NCBI RefSeq assembly: GCF_016741775.1
Contig: NZ_JAERRK010000026.1
Span: 62,001-126,000, forward strand
Source of the DNA: Streptomyces actinomycinicus
GTDB taxonomy: Bacteria > Actinomycetota > Actinomycetes > Streptomycetales > Streptomycetaceae
Direction: 5' to 3'
DNA length: 64,000 nucleotides
Positions 25,305 through 32,913 of the stretch are shown piece by piece. The notes beneath the pieces are model-generated. The model made no database searches and was not told the DNA's origin. It worked only from the letters and a program-made list of their open reading frames with translations. How positions within the stretch are numbered: the stretch's first letter is position 1; every line of letters begins with the position of its first letter. The translations under genes and the position numbers were made by a program.

Positions 25305-27842
25305 ATGTCGATGTCGTTCGGTGCACCGTTCGGTTCGTCGGATCCGTTCAGTGAGCTGCTCAATCATTTCTTCGGAATGTCGCCGGCGTCGTCACCACCC
25401 GCGGTGCAGCGTGTTCCCATCGGACGGCTGCTGACGGAATCGTCGCGGCAGCTGCTGAACCTGGCCGCGCAGCGGGCCGCCGAGGACGGCACCTCCGACC
25501 TCGACACCGAGCACCTGCTCTGGGCGGCCACGCAGGTAGACCCCTCCCGCCGGCTCCTCGCGCAGGTCGGCATGAACCCCGACATGCTCGCGGCCGAGCT
25601 GGCCAAGATCCTGCCCCGCGAGTCCGGCGAGCCCTCCGCCCAACCGGGTCTCACGCCGGCGGCCAAGCGCACACTCCGCGCCGCCTACGCCCGGTCGCAG
25701 GCGGCCGGTGTGTCCTACATCGGCCCCGAGCACATCCTGACCGCCTTGATCGGCGACACCGACTCGGGTGCCGCACGGGTGCTGCGGGCCGAGGGGCTGG
25801 ACACCCAGCGCGTCACGGGCCTCACCGAACAGGCGGCTCCACGCCCCGACGGCGCCCCCGCCGAGCGCAGCAAGCAGCCCGCCACGACCCTCGACGAATT
25901 CGGCCGCGACCTGACCGAGGAGGCGAAGGCCGGAAAGCTCGACCCGGTGGTGGGGCGGGCCGAGGAGATCGAGCAGACCGTCGAGATCCTCTCGCGGCGT
26001 TCCAAGAACAACCCCGTGCTGATCGGTGAACCAGGCGTCGGCAAGACCGCCATCGTGGAGGGCCTCGCCCAGCGCATCGTGGCCGGCGAGGTCCCCGACA
26101 CCCTGAAGGACAAGCGGGTCGTCGCGCTGGACCTGTCCGGCATGGTGGCGGGCGCGCAGTACCGGGGACAGTTCGAGGAGCGGCTGAAGAAGGTCATCGA
26201 GGACGTCCAGGCAGCCGGCGGCGACATCATCCTGTTCATCGACGAGCTGCACACGGTCGTCGGCGCCGGCGCGACCGGCGAGGGCTCCATGGACGCGGGC
26301 AACATGCTCAAGCCCGCGCTCGCACGCGGCGAACTCCACGTCGTGGGCGCCACGACCATCGACGAGTACCGCAAGTACGTGGAGAAGGACGCCGCCCTGG
26401 AGCGCCGGTTCCAGCCCGTGATGGTCCCGGAACCCACTGTCGAGGAGACGGTGCAGATCCTCGAAGGGCTGCGCGACTCCTACGAGGCCCACCACCAGGT
26501 CCGCTTCGACGACGAGGCGCTGGCCGCCGCCGCCGAACTCTCCGACCGCTACATCACCGACCGGTACCTGCCCGACAAGGCGATCGACGTGATGGACCAC
26601 GCCGGTGCCCGGGTACGGCTGCGCAGCGCGGGCCGCTCCACCGAGGTCGTCAGCCGCGAGGACCGCATCGCCAAGCTGCGCCGGGAACTCGAACAGGCCG
26701 TCTCCGCCGAGGACTTCGAGAAGGCCTCGGAGCTGAAGCGGGAGGTCGCCGAGGCAGAGGGCGAACTCGCCGGCATCGAGGAGCGCCGTGAGGGCATCGT
26801 CTCGGTCACGGCGTCCGACATCGCCGATGTCGTCTCCCGGCGTACCGGCATCCCGGTCTCGCAGCTCACCGCCAGCGAGAAGGAGAAGCTGCTGCGGCTC
26901 GAGGAGGACATGCACGCCCGGATCGTCGGCCAGGACGAGGCGGTCACCGCGGTCTCCCGGGCCGTACGCCGCAACCGCGCCGGCATGGGCGACCCCAACC
27001 GTCCCGTGGGATCCTTCCTCTTCCTCGGCCCCACCGGCGTCGGAAAGACCGAACTCGCCAAGACGCTCGCCGCTCTGCTGTTCGGCGAAGAGGACCGCAT
27101 GATCCGCTTCGACATGAGCGAGTTCCAGGAGAAGCACACCGTCGCCCGGCTGGTCGGCGCCCCTCCCGGCTACGTCGGCTACGAGGAAGCGGGCCAGCTC
27201 ACCGAGAAGGTCCGCCGCCGGCCCTACAGCGTGGTGCTGTTCGACGAGGTGGAGAAGGCCCACCCCGACGTCTTCAACACGCTGCTGCAGATCCTGGACG
27301 ACGGCCGGCTGACCGATGCCCAGGGCCGTACGGTCGACTTCCGGCACTGCGTCGTCATCATGACGTCGAACATCGGCGCGCACCGCATCCTGGACCACAA
27401 GGGCGACGTCTCGGAACTCAAGGACGAGCTGATGGAGGACCTGCGGGGCCGGTTCCTGCCGGAGTTCCTCAACCGCATCGACGACATCATCATCTTCCAC
27501 GGCCTCACCGAGGACGACCTGGGGGAGATCGTGGACCACCTGCTGGACCGCAGCAGGCACCGGGTGCACGCGCAGGGCATGGGTCTGGAGGTCACGGACG
27601 CCGCCAAGAAGCTGCTCATCGCCCACGGCCACCAGCCGGAGTTCGGTGCCCGGCCGCTGCGCCGGACGATCCAGGCCGAACTCGACAACCGCGTCGCCGA
27701 CCTGCTGCTCGGCGGCGAGGCGGGGCCCGGGGACACCATCGTGGTCGACGTGGTGAAGGACTCCCTGCACTTCTCGGTGCGCAAGAGCGACCCGGGAACA
27801 CTCGCAGGCTCCGGCGACGCGCAGCCGACGGGGCAGCGGTAG
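25305..27842 (+). CDS. ClpC/ClpB-like AAA+ unfoldase, 845 aa
   Basis: A two-ring AAA+ chaperone. The N-terminal Clp repeat domain is at about residues 30-150. AAA1 has Walker A GEPGVGKT and Walker B IILFIDELHT. A short middle region carries a UVR-like EKASELKREVAEAEGELA, and AAA2 has GPTGVGKT and VVLFDEVEKAHPD. The short middle domain is ClpC-like rather than ClpB-like. However, the AAA2 stretch after MTSNIG (about residues 686-712) reads AHRILDHKGDVSELKDEL and lacks the hydrophobic-Gly-Phe tripeptide that ClpC uses to dock ClpP. It may therefore work as a protease-independent remodelling enzyme. AGGAG is 5 nt before the ATG. It is the second gene after a DyP peroxidase. Confidence 0.9.
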   Translation: MSMSFGAPFGSSDPFSELLNHFFGMSPASSPPAVQRVPIGRLLTESSRQLLNLAAQRAAEDGTSDLDTEHLLWAATQVDPSRRLLAQVGMNPDMLAAELAKILPRESGEPSAQPGLTPAAKRTLRAAYARSQAAGVSYIGPEHILTALIGDTDSGAARVLRAEGLDTQRVTGLTEQAAPRPDGAPAERSKQPATTLDEFGRDLTEEAKAGKLDPVVGRAEEIEQTVEILSRRSKNNPVLIGEPGVGKTAIVEGLAQRIVAGEVPDTLKDKRVVALDLSGMVAGAQYRGQFEERLKKVIEDVQAAGGDIILFIDELHTVVGAGATGEGSMDAGNMLKPALARGELHVVGATTIDEYRKYVEKDAALERRFQPVMVPEPTVEETVQILEGLRDSYEAHHQVRFDDEALAAAAELSDRYITDRYLPDKAIDVMDHAGARVRLRSAGRSTEVVSREDRIAKLRRELEQAVSAEDFEKASELKREVAEAEGELAGIEERREGIVSVTASDIADVVSRRTGIPVSQLTASEKEKLLRLEEDMHARIVGQDEAVTAVSRAVRRNRAGMGDPNRPVGSFLFLGPTGVGKTELAKTLAALLFGEEDRMIRFDMSEFQEKHTVARLVGAPPGYVGYEEAGQLTEKVRRRPYSVVLFDEVEKAHPDVFNTLLQILDDGRLTDAQGRTVDFRHCVVIMTSNIGAHRILDHKGDVSELKDELMEDLRGRFLPEFLNRIDDIIIFHGLTEDDLGEIVDHLLDRSRHRVHAQGMGLEVTDAAKKLLIAHGHQPEFGARPLRRTIQAELDNRVADLLLGGEAGPGDTIVVDVVKDSLHFSVRKSDPGTLAGSGDAQPTGQR

Positions 27843-27870
27843 CGGTTGCGGTCGGTGCGGCAGCGGACCG

Positions 27871-27889
27871 GGCCGCGCAGCCGCGGCCG
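27871..27889 (+). terminator. Terminator-like stem after the Clp gene
   Basis: GGCCGCG / CGCGGCC with a 4-nt loop (CAGC), then GTCTTTCC, 29 nt past the stop. Confidence 0.55.
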
Positions 27890-27910
27890 TCTTTCCGGCG
27901 CCGCCGCCGC

Positions 27911-27950
27911 GCTCCGCTGCCGTCAGCCGCGTTCCGCTGCCGTCAGCCGG
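27911..27950. repeat. 20-bp tandem repeat, 2 copies
   Basis: Two copies of GCTCCGCTGCCGTCAGCCGC (two mismatches), ending at the GreA-like stop codon. Confidence 0.85.
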
Positions 27951-28424
27951 TCATGACGGCCCGTCCGTCCCGATCGACACCACGACCGCCGTCGCCGGGC
28001 CGTCCGGGGTGTCGTAGTGAACGGTGTCCCCGGGCCGGCGTCCGAGCAGGGCGCGGCCGAGCGGGCTGTCGGCGGTGACCAGCGGCTGGTCCAGCGCCTC
28101 GGCGACCTCGCCGATCTGCAGGGACTCCGTGGAGCCGTCGGGGAAGCGGACGCCGACCGTGCTGCCCACGCCGACCACGTCGGTGGGGGCCGGACCGGCC
28201 AGGTCCGCCCGGTCGAGCCGCTCGCCGATGTCCTCGATACGACGGTCCAGGCGTTGCAGCTGGTCGGCGCGCTGCAACTCGTCGGCCTGGTCCGCCTGGT
28301 CGCCGACGGAAGTGGTGTCCCGGAGGGTTCCGGCGACCAGCCGGCGCTCCTCCCGCAGATCCGCCAGCTCCTGCTCCAGTGCCCGACGGGCCTGGGCGCT
28401 GATCGGCTCCGGTTCACCGGTCAT
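27951..28424 (-). CDS. GreA/GreB-family transcription factor paralogue, 157 aa
   Basis: Two-domain Gre layout. Residues about 8-80 are an Arg/Glu/Asp-rich antiparallel coiled coil (RRALEQELADLREERRL ... LQRLDRRIEDIGERL). A C-terminal FKBP-like GreA_GreB domain follows (VGVGSTVGVRFPDGS ... ADSPLGRALLGRRPGDTV). Gre factors enter the RNA polymerase secondary channel. Canonical GreA rescues backtracked complexes with two acidic residues at the coil tip, and here the tip is QADQADELQRADQ, so activity may differ. GGAGGA lies before ATG 28424. The gene is convergent with the Clp gene and divergent from the bL37 gene. Confidence 0.85.
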   Translation of the reverse strand: MTGEPEPISAQARRALEQELADLREERRLVAGTLRDTTSVGDQADQADELQRADQLQRLDRRIEDIGERLDRADLAGPAPTDVVGVGSTVGVRFPDGSTESLQIGEVAEALDQPLVTADSPLGRALLGRRPGDTVHYDTPDGPATAVVVSIGTDGPS

Positions 28425-28558
28425 CACTGCTCCTCCGCTCAGCTGGGCACGTGCAGCCGGACTGGGTACGCAGCCGGACAGCACTGCGCAGTCCGGTATT
28501 TCGCATGATAAGCGGATCCATGCCTCTCCTTGCCTCCGGTGGAGCGAGGGAGATTGCA

Positions 28559-28608
28559 GGGATATCGTGCTTATGTCCCTATCCCCGGAGTGGCATGTGC
28601 GCCACTCC
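28559..28608 (+). promoter_or_regulatory. Structured leader upstream of bL37
   Basis: An inverted repeat GGGATA (28559-28564) / TATCCC (28580-28585) is followed by a perfect stem GGAGTGGC / GCCACTCC (28587-28608, loop ATGTGC), ending 21 nt before the bL37 start codon. It may be a start-site operator or an autoregulatory mRNA hairpin. Confidence 0.4.
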
Positions 28609-28629
28609 CCGTGGCTGCCTGGAGGTGCC

Positions 28630-28707
28630 ATGTCCTCGAAGCGACGCCGGAAGAAGAAGTCCCGGCGCAAGCACGCGGCCAACCACGGGCGTCGGCCCCA
28701 GTCCTGA
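28630..28707 (+). CDS. Ribosomal protein bL37 (25 aa)
   Basis: A 25-residue, extremely basic peptide. It starts MSSKRRRKKKSRRK and ends AANHGRRPQS. The ANHG-x-RP ending and basic N-terminus match bL37, the small actinobacterial large-subunit protein first seen in cryo-EM structures of the Mycobacterium smegmatis ribosome. The ribosome site GGAGG is 6 nt upstream, the best in the region. It is too short for most gene finders. It lies between a GreA-like gene (divergent) and a STAS gene (convergent). Confidence 0.85.
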   Translation: MSSKRRRKKKSRRKHAANHGRRPQS

Positions 28708-28800
28708 CGCCTTCCCGGACGGCACACCAAGTCCGCCACGGTTGCGCGGACTTCGACCACGACCGCCGGTCTCGGCACATGCCGACGGCGGTCGTCCTGC

Positions 28801-29187
28801 TCAGCCCTCCATGGCCTCGTGGACGCTGGGATAGCAGTCGATGAGAGTGGTCAGGCCGACGATCTCCAGGGTGCGCAGGACGGGCCTGCGCACGCCCGCG
28901 AGGCGCAGCCAGCCCGCCGGGCCATGGGCCTGATGTGCGGCGATGAGCACGTTGATGCCGCTGGAGTCCATGAACGCCACGCCGCTGAAGTCCGCGACGG
29001 TCCGTTCGCCGGCGGCCGGGTCCCCGGGGATGAGGGCCTGGCGCAGCAGTGTGGACGTGTGGTGGTCGGCCTCGCCGCTCACCGTGACGACGGTGACGCC
29101 GTCGACGCTCGCCCGGGTGACGGACAACCGGTCCGGTTCCGCCTGCTTGTTCGTGTCTGCCGTTCCTGTCACGCGCGCCTCGTCCAC
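28801..29187 (-). CDS. STAS-domain anti-sigma factor antagonist, 128 aa
   Basis: A SpoIIAA/RsbV-type protein. The core TVVTVSGEADHHTSTLLRQAL leads to ADFSGVAFMDSSGINVLIAAH, where the first Ser of DSSG is the site phosphorylated by an anti-sigma kinase. Unphosphorylated antagonists bind the kinase and free a SigB/SigF-type sigma factor. A sigma factor of that class is encoded 6.5 kb downstream, but no anti-sigma kinase is in the window, so partnership is unproven. The start is GTG 29187, with AAGGAT about 12 nt upstream; GTG 29172 is possible. Confidence 0.87.
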   Translation of the reverse strand: MDEARVTGTADTNKQAEPDRLSVTRASVDGVTVVTVSGEADHHTSTLLRQALIPGDPAAGERTVADFSGVAFMDSSGINVLIAAHQAHGPAGWLRLAGVRRPVLRTLEIVGLTTLIDCYPSVHEAMEG

Positions 29188-29391
29188 CGCTCGCCGATCC
29201 TTGCCCAGAGCTTGCCTTCTCGTGAAGCTGCCCAGGATCGCGCGGAGGATGCCGTGCGAACCGCAGACACTCCGTCATGCGTATGGAGTCTTCACCACAA
29301 CCTCTGGAGCCCCTCGTGTGTCCAGTACATGACGCCCGGCTCCTCGAGGCCCGGGCACCGCCCTTTCCGCGCCCTGACGAGGAGATTCCCG

Positions 29392-30714
29392 TTGCGTACA
29401 GCCCTCCGTCCCACGGCGGCAGCCGTGGTCGCCGCAGCGATCGGCATCGGCGTTCCCGCCCTCGCCGTCCCCGTGGCACACGCCGAGGACCTCGCTCCCG
29501 ACCTCGTGATCTCGACCCTGCCGACCGCCTCGCCCAAGCCCGGTGAGGTCTACGACCGGTCGGTCACCCTCACCAACGAGGGCACGGCACCCGCGGACGG
29601 CGTCACCTTCCGGATCCGGCTGACCCGCGGGCTCGACTTCCCCCAGCCGGTCGAGGGCTGCACCTACTCGACCGTCGCCGACCACGTCCGGCAGGCCCTG
29701 TGCGAGCTGGACACGGTCGTCCAGCCGCATGCCTCCGTCACCACGCCCGTACGGTTCAAGGCCCTGCCCCAGGCGCTGATGGAAGCCGTCGAGTACGGCA
29801 CGAGCAGCACCGGCGAGGCCCCCGGGGAAGGGTTCGACGACAGCTACCGGCGGCTGACCCTGACCGCGGACAGCACAGCCGACCTGCGCGCCGAGGGAGA
29901 CCTGACGGAGGGTGCTCCCGGCAGCAGGGTCTCCGTCACCGCCACCCTGCGCAACGACGGTCCCGGCTGGATCCAGAACCAGGAGAGCGACGACCAGCCG
30001 GCCCTGATCGTGCAGATCCCGCCGGGGACCGTCGCCAGGGAGGTGCCCGAGGACTGCCGGCCGTTCGGGACGGACGGGCCGACCGGACCGTCGCAGCCGG
30101 GCCGTCCGCGGTACGTGTGCTGGCCCGCCGGCCACGCCATCGACCTCGACCAGTCGCTCGACTACACCTTCGTCCTCGAGATCGGCAAGACGGCCCGCAG
30201 CACCAAGGGCAAGGTGACGGCCGGCTCCGTGTACGGCATCCACCCGGAGTTCGACGAGAACCGGGCGAACGACACCGCCTACCTCACCGTCGACGTGAGC
30301 GGCGACGACCCGGGCACGAGCACCTCCGGCGGCACCACGGCCGGCGGCACTTCGACCTCCTCCGGCGGTGCCTCGGCCGGCGGTGACACCGGCAGCGGCG
30401 GCTCCACCACGGACGGCCGGGGCAACGACCCGCACGACCAGTCCACGGGCGGCTCCGGCGCCACCGGCACGTCCGGTGACACGGGCACGTCCGGTGACAC
30501 GGGCACGTCCGGCACGACGGGCGCGTCCGGGACGGCCGCTTCCGGCACCTCGGGCTCGGCGACCACGGCCACCGCCTCGGGCTCCGCGACCGGCGGCACC
30601 CTGGCCGGCACCGGCAGCGACGGCACGCCGGTCCTGACCGCCGCCGCCGTGGGTGCGACGGTGCTCGGCGGCCTGGTACTGGTGGCCGTGCGCCGCCGGG
30701 GCACCGTGAAGTGA
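29392..30714 (+). CDS. Sortase-anchored (LAXTG) secreted wall protein, 440 aa, TTG start
   Basis: A secreted surface protein. The N-terminal signal peptide (LRTALRPTAAAVVAAAIGIG, cleavage near AHAED) leads into two immunoglobulin-like DUF11/CARDB-type repeats (DLVISTLPTASPKPGEVYDRS ..., DLRAEGDLTEGAPGSRVSV ...). A 130-residue Gly/Ser/Thr linker follows, with GTSGDT tandem repeats. The C-terminus has LAGTG, then a hydrophobic helix and RRRGTVK, the class E sortase signal used in Streptomyces. TTG 29392 is preferred because GAGGAG lies 7 nt upstream and the signal peptide starts there. No sortase gene is nearby. Confidence 0.85.
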   Translation: MRTALRPTAAAVVAAAIGIGVPALAVPVAHAEDLAPDLVISTLPTASPKPGEVYDRSVTLTNEGTAPADGVTFRIRLTRGLDFPQPVEGCTYSTVADHVRQALCELDTVVQPHASVTTPVRFKALPQALMEAVEYGTSSTGEAPGEGFDDSYRRLTLTADSTADLRAEGDLTEGAPGSRVSVTATLRNDGPGWIQNQESDDQPALIVQIPPGTVAREVPEDCRPFGTDGPTGPSQPGRPRYVCWPAGHAIDLDQSLDYTFVLEIGKTARSTKGKVTAGSVYGIHPEFDENRANDTAYLTVDVSGDDPGTSTSGGTTAGGTSTSSGGASAGGDTGSGGSTTDGRGNDPHDQSTGGSGATGTSGDTGTSGDTGTSGTTGASGTAASGTSGSATTATASGSATGGTLAGTGSDGTPVLTAAAVGATVLGGLVLVAVRRRGTVK

Positions 30715-30751
30715 CCGGGCCCGGCGGGCAGCGACCGCGGGGCGGGTGCGG

Positions 30752-31105
30752 TCAGGCGGGCTGCCACAGCTCGATCCGATTGCCCTCGGGATCGGTCACC
30801 CAGCCGAATCGGCCGACACCCTCCATGTCCTGGGTCTCTTCGGCGACGTCCGCTCCCCTGGCGCGCAACTGCGCGAGCATCGCGTCGAGGTCACGGACCC
30901 GGAAGTTGAGCATGGTCTGCTGGGAGCGGGAGCCGAAGTAGTCGGTCTCCGACTCGAACGGGGCGAACACCGTCGGTCCGGCCGCCTGACGCCACAGGCC
31001 GTGCTCGTCGGTGTCCAGGCCGAGGCAGTCGCGGTACCAGGCGTTCAGGGCGGCGGGGTCGGCGGCGCGCATGAAGTATCCGCCGATTCCAAGCACATGT
31101 TCCAT
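30752..31105 (-). CDS. VOC-superfamily (glyoxalase-like) protein, 117 aa
   Basis: Two beta-alpha-beta-beta-beta modules of the vicinal-oxygen-chelate fold. The first runs from HVLGIGGYFMRAADPAALNAWY. The second runs from LNFRVRDLDAMLAQLRARGA to the closing VTDPEGNRIELWQPA, whose Glu is a usual metal ligand. Members include glyoxalases, dioxygenases and resistance proteins; the role here cannot be assigned. ATG 31105 fits the fold's start, but there is no ribosome site upstream. It is convergent with the LAXTG gene, with only 37 bp between stops. Confidence 0.85.
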   Translation of the reverse strand: MEHVLGIGGYFMRAADPAALNAWYRDCLGLDTDEHGLWRQAAGPTVFAPFESETDYFGSRSQQTMLNFRVRDLDAMLAQLRARGADVAEETQDMEGVGRFGWVTDPEGNRIELWQPA

Positions 31106-31553
31106 GCCGCCATCTTGCCAGCGGGGCGACCGCACGAACCCCAGCCGCGCAGTCGCCCCCGCCCGGCCGCCTCGCCGGGCCCGGCGCACCCCGCCACGCC
31201 TCGCCGGGCCCGACGCACCCTGCCACGCCCGGCGGGCCCGGCGCACCCCGCCACGCCCGGCGGGCCCAGCAGTCCCCGGCCGCTCGGCCCGCCCTGTCTG
31301 TCACTGATCGTCTGTCACTGAGCAATCGTCTGTCACCGGGCATCGCGAAGGGCGCTCGTCATCACCCTCCCGCCGTGCCGGTCTTTACGGCTCCGTCCCG
31401 ACAGCGGCGACTCGGCCCCGGCGGCGGCAGCGGTTCGCCCTTCCCCCGGCGGCAGCGGCTCCATCCACTCGAGGCGCGCAGGCGTACTCGACAGGCAGTA
31501 TCGTATGCCGGAAAATAAATGCCGGAGTACGGAAAACGGCAACGGGGTGCCGG
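31106..31553. other. Gap with repeats and three GTCTGTCAC iterons
   Basis: Positions about 31170-31268 hold four degenerate 28-bp units (CCCCGCCACGCC core). GTCTGTCAC occurs at 31296, 31310 and 31328. An unusually A/T-rich stretch (31494-31535, with GAAAATAAATG) probably contains the urea transporter promoter. No gene is recognised. Confidence 0.6.
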
Positions 31554-32588
31554 GTGAGGGGGCGGGACGTGCGACGGTCGGTTCATGGCCGGTGGCGGCG
31601 CCGGGGACGCGGCGCGGGCTACGCGCTGCGGCTGCTGCGCGGCCCGGCCCAGGTGATGTTCCTGGCCGACGCACGGGCGGGCGCCGCCTTCTGTCTCGCC
31701 CTCGGCGCCGCCGACTGGCGTTACGGCGCCTACGCCCTGGGCGGTGCCGTACTGGGCAGCAGCACGGCACGGCTGCTGCACGTCGCCCGCGCCCGGGTGG
31801 AAACAGGGCTGGAGGGCTTCAACTCCTGCCTCCTGGCTCTGTGTTTCGCGGTCTTCCTGGACGCGGGCCGGCCCTCCACGGTCCTGCTCGCCACCGCGGG
31901 CTGCGCCGTCGTCACCGTCGTCACGGCGGCCGTGGTCCGGCTGCTGCGGGTGTGGAACCTGCCGTCGCTGACCCTGCCGTACTGCCTGCTGGCGAGCGCG
32001 GTCACGATCGCGGCGCCCGCCTTCGGCCGGATCTGGCCGCACGGCGGCAGCCTCGCCGCGCTGCCGGGCGCCGCCTCCGGCGCCACCGCGCTGCCCCCGG
32101 GCGAGCTGGGGCGGGCGTTCTTCCGCAACCTGTCCCAGATCTTCTTCCTCGACGAGTGGTACGTGGGCTTGCTGCTGCTCGCCGGCCTCCTCCTGGCGAG
32201 CCGTACCGCCGCACTGGTGGCCTGCGCCGGCAGCGCGACGGGCATCCTGACCGCCTGGGCACTCGGGGCTCCGGCGGCCCGCATCGCCGACGGCACCCTC
32301 GGCTACAACGCGGTGCTCGTCGCCCTCGCCTTGTGCGGGGTCTTCCTGACGGCGGCCCCGGCCACACTGCTGTACGCCCTGCTCGGCGCGGCGACCGCCA
32401 CCGCTGTGACCCCGGCCGTCGCGCATCTGCTCGCCCCCTCCGGCGGTCACGCGTTCACCTGGCCGTTCGTGCTGACGACCCTCGCCTTCCTGACCGCCGC
32501 CCGGTCATTCCCCCGGCTGACCGGCCGGGCTCCCGGCGCGGACGGCACGTCCCGGCAGCCGGCCGGCGCCCCGGCGCCCGCCGCGTAG
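31554..32588 (+). CDS. Urea transporter (UT family), 344 aa
   Basis: A channel-like urea transporter of the UT/Yut family with about ten membrane helices in two halves. Each half has the family signature around the selectivity filter: TGLEGFNSCLLALCF in the first and DGTLGYNAVLVALALCG in the second, with the LPYCLLASAV stretch between. It would let urea enter along its gradient. No urease or nickel genes are next to it. The start is uncertain: GTG 31554 gives the longest reading, and GTG 31569 has AGGGGGCGG upstream and would remove five residues. Confidence 0.87.
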   Translation: MRGRDVRRSVHGRWRRRGRGAGYALRLLRGPAQVMFLADARAGAAFCLALGAADWRYGAYALGGAVLGSSTARLLHVARARVETGLEGFNSCLLALCFAVFLDAGRPSTVLLATAGCAVVTVVTAAVVRLLRVWNLPSLTLPYCLLASAVTIAAPAFGRIWPHGGSLAALPGAASGATALPPGELGRAFFRNLSQIFFLDEWYVGLLLLAGLLLASRTAALVACAGSATGILTAWALGAPAARIADGTLGYNAVLVALALCGVFLTAAPATLLYALLGAATATAVTPAVAHLLAPSGGHAFTWPFVLTTLAFLTAARSFPRLTGRAPGADGTSRQPAGAPAPAA

Positions 32589-32913
32589 GCCGCAGGGTGG
32601 CCGCCCGCCCCGCGTAGGCCGCAGGCAGCCACCCACCACGTGGGCCGCAGGGCAGCCGTCCGCGGCTCGCCTCGGCCGGCGCCGGCCCACGCCTGCCCGG
32701 GACCGGCGGCTGCAACCGGCGTCCGCGCCGTCATGACATGCCTCACTGTGAATTGCGTACGGATCTGTGCTGTTCGGGGCAGGGGTTTGTTAGATTGCGC
32801 AACTACGCAACCGATGCGGCGCAGGGTCTCGCCTGCCCGTATGCCGCCGCGCACGCCCGGCCGGGAGTCCTACGGCCCGGCCTGGCAGGCCCGACCGTTC
32901 ATGGGAGTGGGAG
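32589..32913. other. Gap before the LCP gene with candidate promoter
   Basis: Short GCGTAGGCCGCAGG direct repeats (32583, 32613) open the gap. At 32791-32796 TAGATT is a good -10 without a clear -35. It merges into TTGCG-CAACTA-CGCAA (32795-32810), an inverted repeat that could be an operator. No gene is seen. Confidence 0.45.

Noticed and set aside
25392..27770. Long minus-strand open frame of 792 codons opposite the Clp gene
   Set aside because: Shadow of the unfoldase; the sense strand has complete Walker motifs.
31296..31339. GlnR box for the urea transporter
   Set aside because: Spacing (14 and 18 nt) and lack of GAAAC half-sites do not match the GTNAC-N6-GAAAC pattern; kept only as iterons of unknown role.
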